DNA of 37,513 nucleotides, taken from NCBI GenBank assembly GCA_905221605.1, contig CAJNDS010001063.1:1-37513 (forward strand), written 5' to 3'. Positions 27,946-37,513 of the stretch are shown piece after piece; the first letter of the stretch is position 1, and each line of letters starts with the position of its first letter. The notes beneath the pieces are model-generated. The model was not told where the DNA came from. It was given only the letters and a program-made list of their open reading frames with translations, and did no database searches. The DNA comes from Symbiodinium natans (lineage: Eukaryota; Sar; Dinophyceae; Suessiales; Symbiodiniaceae). The translations under genes and the position numbers were made by a program.

Positions 27946-28344
27946 AACCCTAAACCCTAAACCCTAAACCCTAAACCCTAAACCCTAAAGCCCTCCAAAC
28001 CCTAAACCCCAAACCCTAAACCCTAAACCCTAAACCCTAAACCCTAAACCCTAAACCCTAAACCCTAAACCTAACCCTAAACCCTAAACCCTAAACCCTA
28101 AACCCTAAACCCTAAACCCTAAACCCTAAACCCTAAACCCTAAACCCTAAACCCTAAACCCTAAACCCTAAACCCTAAACCCTAAACCCTAAACCCTAAA
28201 CCCTAAACCCTAAACCCTAAACCCTAAACCCTAAACCCTAAACCCTAAACCCTAAACCCTAAACCCTAAACCCTAAACCCTAAACCCTAAACCCTAAACC
28301 CTAAACCCTAAACCCTAAACCCTAAACCCTAAACCCTAAACCCT
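27946..28344. repeat. Interstitial telomeric repeat (CCCTAAA)n, ~56 units
   Basis: About 400 bp of CCCTAAA, the complement of the TTTAGGG telomere repeat known from plants, many algae and dinoflagellates. Variants are confined mainly to the first 130 bp (AAAGCCCTCCAAACC, CCCCAAA and CCTAACCC), and the rest is nearly perfect. The C-rich strand is the plus strand, so if this was once a chromosome end the chromosome body lies to the right and the Helitron side lies beyond the end. It therefore marks a fusion, insertion or assembly join. Confidence 0.95.
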
Positions 28345-28499
28345 CAAGACCAGGATAAATAGAAATTGTATGTGTTTCATTACGAATAGCTCGATTCCTG
28401 CAGGCAAAGAGGTTTAAGTAAATTGAACATATTGGCACAGTTGACCCCTGCAAACCCTTATCCTGGCTCACTAGTTACCTCAACTAGGGAGGAGAAGGC
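28345..28499. other. Short unique segment between telomeric repeat and satellite
   Basis: About 155 bp of non-repetitive sequence (CAAGACCAGGATAAATAGAA onwards), passing into degraded family A units. No ORF or RNA gene seen. Confidence 0.55.
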
Positions 28500-30371
28500 C
28501 AAGCTCCTTGATTGCATTCACACAAGCCCCGATCCCTGACCCAAATTCAGGAGGCTAACGCAAGGCTCGTATTCACACAGGCTTTGATCACATCCCGACC
28601 TGGAATGCAAGGCTCCCGACCCAGTTGTGGGGGGGGGGGAACGCAAAGGCTCCTTCAGTTACATAAGCCCTGCTCACACACCGACCCAATTAGGGAGGTG
28701 AATACAAAGGCTCCTTGGCAGCATTCACACAGGCTCTGATCACATCCCGACCCAATTAGGGAGGGGAACGCAAAGGCTCCATGGCTGCATTTACACAGGC
28801 CCTCATCACATCCCGACCCAATTAGGGAGGGGAATGCAAGGCTCCTTGGCTGCATTTACACAGGCCCTGATCACATCCCGACCCAATTAGGGAGGTGAAT
28901 ACAAAGGCTCCTGGGCTGCATTTACACAGACCCTGATCACATCCTGACCCAATTCGGGAGGTGAACACTGCATTTACACAGGCCCTGATCACATCCTGAC
29001 CCAAAGTAGGGAGAGAAACAAAAGGCTCCTTGGCTGCATTTACACAGGCCCTGATCACATCCCGACCCAATTAGGGAGGTGACTACAAAGGCTCCTTGGC
29101 AGCATTCACACAGGCCCTGATCACATCCCGACCCAATTAGGGAGGGGAATGCAAGGCTCCTTGGCTGCATTGACACAGGCCCTGATCACATCCCGACCCA
29201 ATTAGGGAGAATCACAAGGCTCCTTGGCTGCATTTACACAGGTCTTGATCACATCCCGACCCAATTAGGGAGGTGAATACAAAGGCTCCTTGGCTGCAGT
29301 TACACAGGCCCTGATCACATCCCGACCCAATTCGGGAGGGGAATGCAAGGCTCCTTGGCTGCATTTACACAGGCCCTGATCACATCCTGATCCAATTAGG
29401 GAGAGAAACACAAGGCTCCTTGGCTGCATTTACACAGCCCTTGATCACATCCCGACCCAATTAGGGAGGTAAATACAAAGGCTCCTTGGCTGCATTTACA
29501 CAGGCCCTGGTCACATCCCGACCCAATTAGGGAGGGGAATGGCTGCATTTACACAGGCCCTGATCACATCCCGACCCAATTAGGGAGGGGAATGCAAGGC
29601 TCCTTGGCTGCATTGACACAGGCCCTGATCACATCCCGACCCAATTAGGGAGAATCACAAGGCTCCTTGGCTGCATTTACACAGGTCTTGATCACATCCC
29701 GACCCAATTAGGGAGGTGAATACAAAGGCTCCTTGGCTGCATTTACACAGGCCCTGGTCACATCCCGACTCAATTAGGGAGGGGAATGCAAGGCTCCTTG
29801 GCTGCAGTTACACAGGCCCTGATCACATCCCGACCCAATTAGGGAGATGAACACAAGCCTCCTTGGCAGCATTTTCACAGGCCTTGATCACATCCCGACC
29901 CAATTAGGGAAGGGAATGCAATGCTTCTTGGCTGCATTCACACAGGCCCTGATCACATCCGGACCCAATTCGGGAAGGGAATGCAAGGCTCCTTGGCTGC
30001 AGTCACACCACATCCGGCCCCAAATTAGGGAAGGGAATGCAAGGCTCCTTGGCTGCATTTACACAGGCTTTCGTGACCCAATTAGGGAGGGGAATGATAG
30101 GCTCCGTGGCAATTAAGGAGGGGAATGCAAAGCTCCTTGGCTGCGTCTACACAGCCCTGATCACATTCCGACCCAATTCGGCATCCCGACCCAATTAAGG
30201 AGGGAAACGCAAGGCTCCTTGGCTGCATTTACACAGGCCCTGATCACATCCCGACCCAATTAGGGAGGGGAACGCAAGGCTCCTCGCTGCATTTACACAG
30301 GCCCTGATCACATTCCGACCCAATGAGGGGAATGCAAGAATTTACACAGGCCCGGATCACACCCCGACCCA
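28500..30371. repeat. Satellite family A, block 4
   Basis: Family A units, decayed at the telomere-facing edge (about 28500-28680, including a run of nine G near 28630) and regular from about 28690. It contains the same variant order as the left-hand blocks; 29847-30116 matches 2931-3200 nearly base for base. No gene seen. Confidence 0.92.
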
Positions 30372-31333
30372 CATTTTGTGAAGGAGAACTACCTGGAAAG
30401 GCCTTCCGCGAGCTGGAAATCCTTATCCTGGTGCATTTTATGAAAGAGAACTACCTGGAAAGGCCTTCTGCGAGCTGGAAATCCTTATCCTGGTGCATTT
30501 TATGAAGGAGAACTACCTGGAAAGGCCTTCCGCGAGCTGGATATCCTTATCCTGGTGCATTTTATGAAGGAGAACTACCTGGAAAGGCCTTCCGCGAGCT
30601 GGAAATCCTTATCCTGGTGCATTTTATGAAGGAGAACTACCTGGAAAGGCCTTCCGCGAGCTGGAAATCCTTATCCTGGTGCATTTTATGAAGGAGAACT
30701 ACCTGAAAAGGCCTTCCGCGAGCTGGCAATCCTTATCCTGGTGCATTTTATGAAGGAGAACTGCCTGGAAAGGCCTTCCGCGAGCTGGAAATCATTGGAA
30801 ATCCTTATACTGGTGCAATTCATGAAAGAGAACTACCTGGAAAGGCCTTCCGCGAGCTGGAAATCCTTATCCTGGTGCATTTTATGAAGGAGAACTACCT
30901 GGAAAGGCCTTCCGCGAGCTGGAAATCCTTATCCGGTGCATTTTATGAAGGAGAACTACCTGGAAAGGCCTTGCGCGAGGTTGAAATCGTTATCCTGGTG
31001 CATTTTATGAAGGAGAACTACCTGGAAAGGCCTTCCGCAAGCTGGAATGGTGCATTTATGAAGGAGAACTACCTGGAAAGGCCTTCCGCGAGCTGGAAAT
31101 CCTTATCCTGGTGCATTTTATGAAGGAGAACTACCTGGAAAGGCCTTCCGCGAGCTGGAAATCCTTATCCTGGTGCATTTTATGAAGGAGAACCACCTGG
31201 AAAGGCTTTCCGAGCTGGAAATCCTTATCCTGGTGCATTTTCTGAAAGAGAACTACCTCGAAAGGCCTTCCGCGAGCTGGAAATCCTTATCCTGGTGCAT
31301 TTTATGAAGGAGAACTACCTGGAAAGGCCTTCC
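30372..31333. repeat. Satellite family B, block 4
   Basis: 62-bp units in the order of the left-hand B blocks, including the TTGCGCGAGGTTGAAATCG variant otherwise seen in block 2. One unit reads GGTGCATTTATG, a one-T loss. No gene seen. Confidence 0.93.
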
Positions 31334-32560
31334 CTTGGCAGCATTCACACAGGCCCTGATCACATCCCGACCCAATTAGGGAGGGGAACGCAAAGGCTCC
31401 ATGGCTGCATTTACACAGGCCCTCATCACATCCCGACCCAATTAGGGAGGGGAAAGCAAGGCTCCTTGGCTGCATTTACACAGGCCCTGATCACATCCCG
31501 ACCCAATTAGGGAGGTGAATACAAAGGCTCCTGGGCTGCATTTACACAGGCCCTCATCACATCCTGACCCAATTCGGAAGGTGAACACAAGGCTCCTTGG
31601 CTGCATTTACACAGGCCCTGATCACATCCTGACCCAATTAGGGAGAGAAACAAAAGGCTCCTTGGCTGCATTTACACAGGCCTTGATCACATCCCGACCC
31701 AATTAGGGAGGTGACTACAAAGGCTCCTTGGCAGCATTCTCACAGGCCCTGATCACATCCCGACCCAATTAGGGAGGGGAATGCAAGGCTCCTTGGCTGC
31801 ATTTACACAGGCCCTGATCACATCCCGACCCAATTAGGGATAATCACAAGGCTCCTTGGCTGCATTTACACAGGTCTTGATCACATCCCGACCCAATTAG
31901 GGAGGTGAATACAAAGGCTCCTTGGCTGCATTTACACAGCCCCTGGTCACATCCCGACTCAATTAGGGAGGGGAATGCAAGGCTCCTTGGCTGCGTTTAG
32001 ACAGGCCCTGATCACATCCCGACCCAATTAGGGAGATGAACACAAGCCTCCTTGGCAGCATTTTCACAGGCCTTGATCACATCCCGACCCAATTAGGGAA
32101 AGGAATGCAATGCTTCTTGGCTGCATTCACACAGGCCCTGATCACATCCGGACCCAATTCGGGAAGGGAATGCAAGGCTCCTTGGCTGCAGTCACACCAC
32201 ATCCGGCCCCAAATTAGGGAAGGGAATGCAAGGCTCCTTGGCTGCATTTACACAGGCTTTCGTGACCCAATTAGGGAGGGGAATGATAGGCTCCGTGGCA
32301 ATTAAGGAGGGGAATGCAAAGCTCCTTGGCTGCGTCTACACAGCCCTGATCACATTCCGACCCAATTCGGCATCCCGACCCAATTAAGGCGGGAAACGCA
32401 AGGCTCCTTGGCTGCATTTACACAGGCCCTGATCACATCCCGACCCAATTAGGGAGGGGAACGCAAGGCTCCTCGCTGCATTTACACAGGCCCTGATCAC
32501 ATCCCGACCCAATGAGGGGAATGCAAGAATTTACACAGGCCCGGATCACACCCCGACCCA
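31334..32560. repeat. Satellite family A, block 5
   Basis: Same ordered units as block 2. The unit series 32036-32305 repeats 29847-30116 with an offset of 2189 bp, which confirms the higher-order repeat on this side. No gene seen. Confidence 0.93.
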
Positions 32561-33544
32561 CATTTTGTGAAGGAGAACTACCTGGAAAGGCCTTCCGCGA
32601 GTTGGTACATCCTTATCCTGGTGCATTTTATGAAAGAGAACTACCTGGAAAGGCCTTCTGCGAGCTGGAAATCCTTATCCTGGTGCATTTTATGAAGGAG
32701 AACTACTGGAAAGGCCTTCCGCGAGCTGGATATCCTTATCCTGGTGCATTTTATGAAGGAGAACTACCTGGAAAGGCCTTCCGCGCGAGCTGGAAATCCT
32801 TATCCTGGTGCATTTTATGAAGGAGAACTACCTGAAAAGGCCTTCCGCGAGCTGGCAATCCTTATCCTGGTGCATTTTATGAAGGAGAACTGCCTGGAAA
32901 GGCCTGCCGCGAGCTGGAAATCATTGGAAATCCTTATCCTGGTGCAATTCATGAAAGAGAACTACCTGGAAAGGCCTTCCGCGAGCTGGAAATCCTTATC
33001 CTGGTGCATTTTATGAAGGAGAACTACCTGGAAAGGCCTTCCGCGAGCTGGGGAAATCCTTTATCCTGGGTGGCATTTTATGAATGAGAAACTCACCTGG
33101 AAAGGCCTTGCGAGCGAGGTTTGAAATCGTATCCTGGGGGCTTTTCATGAGGAGAACTACCTTGGAAAGTCCTTCCCGCAAGCTGGGAAAAATGGTGCAT
33201 ATTTATTGGGTTGGTGGGTGGATGATGGATTGGGTATGGTTTGGATGATGGATGCTGTTTTTATGATGAAAACAAAGGCGACTACCCTGGAAAGGCCTTC
33301 CGGAAGCTGCAATCCTTATCCTGGCGCATTTTATGAAGGAGAACTACCTGGAAAGGCCTTCCGCGAGCTGGAAATCCTTATCCGGTGCATTTTATGAAGG
33401 AGAACCACCTGGAAAGGCTTCCGAGCTGGAAATCCTTATCCTGGTGCATTTTCTGAAAGAGAACTACCTGGAAAGGCCTTCCGCGAGCTGGAAATCCTTA
33501 TCCTGGTGCATTTTATGAAGGAGAACTACCTGGAAAGGCCTTCC
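32561..33544. repeat. Satellite family B, block 5, with a corrupted segment
   Basis: 62-bp units as elsewhere, except about 33045-33310. There, many single-base insertions, long homopolymers and an alien stretch near 33200-33270 (GGTTGGTGGGTGGATGATGG) break the repeat. Units on both sides are clean. Such a burst of small indels looks like poorly corrected sequence and not natural decay. Confidence 0.88.
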
Positions 33545-34720
33545 CTTGGCAGCATTCACACAGGCCCTGATCACATCCCGACCCAATTAGGGAGGGGAAC
33601 GCAAAGGCTCCATGGCTGCATTTACACAGGCCCTCATCACATCCCGACCCAATTAGGGAGGGGAATGCAAAGGCTCCTGGGCTGCATTTACACAGGCCCT
33701 CATCACATCCTGACCCAATTCGGGAGGTGAACACAAGGCTCCTTGGCTGCATTTACACAGGCCCTGATCACATCCTGACCCAATTAGGGAGAGAAACAAA
33801 AGGCTCCTTGGCTGCATTTACACAGGCCTTGATCACATCCCGACCCAACTAGGGAGGTGACTACAAAGGCTCCTTGGCAGCATTCACACAGGCCCTGATC
33901 ACATCCCGACCCAATTAGGGAGGGGAATGCAAGGCTCCTTGGCTGCATTGACACAGGCCCTGATCACATCCCCACCCAATTAGGGAGAATCACAAGGCTC
34001 CTTGGCTGCATTTACACAGGTCTTGATCACATCCCGACCCAATTAGGGAGGTGAATACAAAGGCTCCTTGGCTGCAGTTACACAGGCCCTGATCACATCC
34101 CGACCCAATTAGGGAGGGGAATACAAGGCTCCTTGGCTGCATTTACACAGGCCCTGATCACATCCTGACCCAATTAGGGAGAGAAACACAAGGCTCCTTG
34201 GCTGCATTTACACAGCCCTTGATCACATCCCGACCCAATTAGGGAGGTAAATACAACGGCTCCTTGGCTGCATTTACACAGGCCCTGGTCACATCCCGAC
34301 CCAATTAGGGAGGGGAATGGCTGCATTTTACACAGGCCCTGATCACATCCCGAAACCCAACTTAGGGAGGGGAATGTCCAAGGCCTTCTTGGCTTGCATT
34401 TACACAGGCCCTGATCAACATCCGCACCCATTAGGGAGACTCACAGGGCTCCGTGCTGGCAGTTACACAGGTCTTTGATCGAACCTCCCGACCCAATTAG
34501 GGAAGGTGAATACAAAGGCTCCCTTGGCTGCATTTACACAGTGGCAATAAAGGAGGGGAATGCAAGCTCCTGGCTGCGTCTACACAGCCTGATCACATTC
34601 CGACCCAATTTTCGGCAATCCCGACCCATTAATGAGGGAAACGCAATGCCTTGTCTGGGGGGCCCAAAAAAAAAAAAAAATTTCCCAGGGCCCCTTATCA
34701 CACCCACCCCAGTAGTGAGG
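33545..34720. repeat. Satellite family A, block 6, degraded near the second copia element
   Basis: Matches block 3 (4359-5504) at an offset of about 29.2 kb, including the CATTTACACAG|TGGCAAT junction. From about 34325 onward it carries many small indels and homopolymers (a run of A near 34666-34680). Its last bases, CCAGTAGTGAGG, still align with CCCAATTAGGGAGG at the first element's left junction. Confidence 0.88.
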
Positions 34721-37244
34721 TTTTAAACACAGCAGCAGCGCGCTGAACCCTCTTTTTCTCACGACTTGAGCCAAAGTCATAAGCCGGAGGCTTCGTCAGT
34801 GAAACTCTTTACACACAGGTGAAAACTCTGCTCTGCCACGTGTCCTCCACAGCCACAAAACAAACTCAAACGTCAGTGGGAGTTCTCGGGACCTACCCAA
34901 CTATACCTAAAGCAAGCAAAAACGTGCACAGTCACTTCTACAGCTTTCAGACACACATCCCTACAACTCAAGCACTTCAAAAGGCTTTCCCACTTAAAGC
35001 AGCACTCCCGTCGAGCCTCCAAGGCACAACTACGGAGTTCCTACAACTACACACACACAACTCTGAGCCAGCATGCAGGACAACAAAGTTAACATGTCCT
35101 TAGACAGGAACTTTCGTCTGCACGCTGCTAGGCGTAGCCACCCGAAGGGGCCGTTGGTCAAGGTGAAACTAAACTAAAAATTACCTCGCTTGAGGTGTTG
35201 CGTTCTCAGCTAGGCCCTCTCTCAGCTGCAACCCTCAGCACTCGCGAGGCCGAACTTTGCCTTCCGCATGCATTGCTGTTGAGGCACTTGTTGTGGCATC
35301 AGCCTCCGTAAGTTTGGCAATCCCCACTCAGCACTGGATGTTCTGTTCGAGGCATATTCCCTCAGCGCATGCGAGGCCGCAAAGTGAAACACGTGAGGTA
35401 TGAAAGACTGCTACTCCAGGTTCGTCCGCAGCTCCGGCTTTCTCGCACTTACTAACCGTGCCTTGCAGCCTCCCCCAAAGTAGCGTCACCCTGGCTTTCT
35501 CGCTCTTACTCACCAGTTGACCAATAATGCATCTCACGCGGTTGCTTCATGGTAAAACTGCAGCTCGAGGTCCCGGCGTTCTCTCTCTTACTAACCCGGA
35601 CCGACACTGCAGAGAAGCATTGACTGTTGTTCCCTCAGCGGAGGCGAGGCCGAACAACCATTCCGCTGCATCAGCGCAGCCAGGCCCTCAGCTCCTCACT
35701 GAGCTAGGGCTCTCTTTAGACAGAGTTCCCCTGCTGGCAAGCCCTCTATCTCTTTGTGACCCCCGCGGTGCCACGTATAAGCAGCTGCACCGCGTGTCTT
35801 AGGACCACAGTTTTCATTCGGATTTGTTGTTGTAGGCCTTCCAGTGCTTGAGGCCGAATCCAAACACCACATCTCACGTCACAAGGCTGGCACTTTGGCT
35901 CCAACATCTGAAGATAGTAACACATACTCTGCGTGGCGTCCGCGTGAGCTAGCCTGTCCTTTCTTTAGGAGTTCGGCTCCTTTCATCGCTTGTCTTACCG
36001 CAGGTCTCTTTCGGTGGCCCGTACTCAGCAGCCAGCACATGTACCATCCTCAGACGCCAGAGCCGCCTTGCCCCAGCAAGTGCCCATACCAACCACTCAC
36101 CAGATAGTGAGAGCCAACATCTTCAAACAACCTCCAGCGGCCGTGCCGCGAGGACCTAAACATCTGCAAGGTTCCGCCTTGTCTGTGTGCACGGACAGAC
36201 CCCAGCCCTTGCGGGAGACGTGGATGTAAACAAAAGCAGGCCTGCCATGTCCAGCAGGCTGATTACCATTGGTTGCCTTCAGATGGGAAAAGCGCGAAGA
36301 GCGGGTAACCTCCATCTGAATCCTTTCCGGCCAATACCAACCCTTACAAACCCTCAGCACGGAGCGAGGCCGAAGGAGGCTTCTTGGACTATTGGTTTTC
36401 CGGGAGCAGCCACCACCAGCTGCTCTTCAACTTGCACTGCGCCGCACCACAGTCCTACTGCAAGTTCCTTGGCAACGGTTTCTCAGTAGCACCAGTCAAT
36501 GAGCTTTACGACACTGATGCCTCTGGTTATTTATGTCCAGGCAGATCCACCAGGGTTGGGCCAATTCTTTTCTACCTGATTCTACCTGCGAAGAAAATCC
36601 TGTTGTGCTCAGCTTGCAGATCCCCGAAAACCTGCAAGCTTGGGCTCGAGCACACCGCAATTGTTCGGGACACTCCTGTCGCCACTGCAAGGATGCCTCT
36701 TGCAGTGCGACGTTGGCCTGCACTGTCTGCAGCGTGCCTGGCCGTTTCCCCCGTGTTTCGGTCTCACCTTCGTTTTCCACACAAGTGAGCGAGGAACCCA
36801 AACTCACCTTCAGCACAGCCCTCAATCCAAATGAGGGTCGGTGGGTTTTGCTCACCCAGAGACAGCAGGAATCTCTGGTGAGCAACAGGCTTGCGTCACC
36901 CCTCAAGCAATGCGAGGCTGCAACTCTCACTGTGACCCAGAGCAGACTGTAGGCCACAAGTTCCCTCAGCAACGCGAGGACGAAAAGCTTCCCTCTAGCG
37001 AAGCGAGGCCGAAAACTGTGCACTCACGCCCTTCGTCGACGGCAGCAGTTGGCGGGCCGCCGCGCTATGACAGCTTAGCCGGTCAGCCGGCCTACGAGCA
37101 AACACAGTTTTGCCAGGGCCTCAAAACGGAACCTACCCTTAGTTACAAGCCCCAGGGCCAGCCACAACTGCACTAAAGACGCTCTCTACCTGAGCACCCC
37201 ACCGGGGTTGAGCCGAAACCTTGAGCCAGACAGGAACTTTCACA
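34721..37244 (-). repeat. 3' LTR of second copia element
   Basis: 2524 bp, full-length form, ending TTTCACA at 37244 and followed by CCCCCGCTTGG, the same polypurine tract. In the 396 bp shared with the 399-bp LTR I count five substitutions besides the altered first bases. One-base indels occur elsewhere, such as CCGGGAGC for CCGGGGAGC and CAAGTTCC for CAAGGTTCC. It keeps the dispersed GCGAGGCCGAA motifs and the hairpin. Confidence 0.88.
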
Positions 37245-37359
37245 CCCCCGCTTGGACTGTGATGCCTCAGAGCCACGCACTTCTTCACAGCTCGGTGTTT
37301 CCAGTGCTTAAACATCTCATCCCAGGCAAAGTCCGAAAGCGAGCACTCCTACTGCCGAC

Positions 37360-37513
37360 CTAAGAAGGTGTTCCTACAATACCTAACGTGACTTTCGCAG
37401 CACGCAAAAGAGCTCTACCCAGTTTAGTCGGATAGATACCTGTTTCTTCGACACTAGCAAGTGAAACATGCTGATGACTTTTGTCACAGGGCTTTCCAGA
37501 GAAGATTTCACTC
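37360..37513 (-). CDS. C-terminal fragment of copia polyprotein (second copy, cut by window edge)
   Basis: About 50 codons and the TAG stop, matching the last residues of the complete polyprotein. One substitution changes a Leu codon to Ile near the end (GLVGTPS to GIVGTPS). It covers only the tail of the methyltransferase-like domain. Whether the rest of the ORF is intact cannot be judged here. Confidence 0.85.
   Translation of the reverse strand, partial: SEIFSGKPCDKSHQHVSLASVEETGIYPTKLGRALLRAAKVTLGIVGTPS

Larger units (their letters stand above)
34721..37513 (-). mobile_element. Second copia element, left part only (runs off window)
   Basis: Near-identical to 5505-8306 in the same orientation: LTR, polypurine tract and the C-terminal end of the polyprotein. 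It joins the satellite at the same unit position as the first element and shares its rearranged flank, so it is a duplicated copy. The first bases read TTTTAAACAC where the first element has TGTGAAAACAC; the LTR end is damaged or misread. Confidence 0.9.

Noticed and set aside
34721-37513. Second copia as an independent insertion at a preferred target
   Set aside because: It shares the rearranged CATTTACACAG|TGGCAAT flank with the first element, so duplication of the whole block explains it better.

Overview
The window looks like nuclear DNA from a dinoflagellate, most likely in or near Symbiodiniaceae. Evidence: a plant/alveolate-type telomeric tract (CCCTAAA)n; long intronless GC-rich ORFs; a Ty1/copia polyprotein with a C-terminal domain that I recognise from dinoflagellate copia elements; and very heavy satellite content. 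There is no rRNA, tRNA, CRISPR or prokaryote-style operon. The species assignment is inference.

Layout. 1-5504: alternating blocks of a ~65-bp satellite (family A) and a 62-bp satellite (family B), arranged as a ~2.2-kb higher-order repeat. 5505-17077: a complete minus-strand Ty1/copia retrotransposon inserted in a family A block. It has TGTGAAA...TTTCACA termini, a GGAGG target duplication, a primer-binding site, a polypurine tract and one 2829-codon ORF (Gag, protease, integrase, RT, RNase H, methyltransferase-like domain). Its two LTRs are unequal (2526 and 399 bp). A second 464-codon ORF lies inside the polyprotein in another frame. 17078-18816: the satellite resumes. 18817-26016: a plus-strand gene region with a 206-aa acidic/ubiquitin-like ORF followed by a Helitron-type Rep-PIF1 helicase whose C-terminus is a Josephin-type deubiquitinase domain. 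A 1-nt frameshift falls in a 96-nt coding minisatellite near its 5' end. 26017-27945: non-coding DNA, an AT-rich minisatellite and a C-rich tract. 27946-28344: about 400 bp of interstitial telomeric repeat. 28345-34720: satellites A/B again. 34721-37513: the LTR and polyprotein C-terminus of a second copia copy, running off the window.

How it fits together. The right-hand satellite plus copia block duplicates the left-hand one at an offset of about 29.2 kb and shares its unusual junctions, so it is a segmental duplication and not a second insertion. The tandem satellites, telomeric tract and mobile elements point to a subtelomeric or telomere-fusion region, or to an assembly join that needs long-read support. 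The most unusual biology is the Helitron-type protein carrying a Josephin domain beside a possible ubiquitin-like ORF, and the large overlapping ORF embedded between protease and integrase of the copia element.
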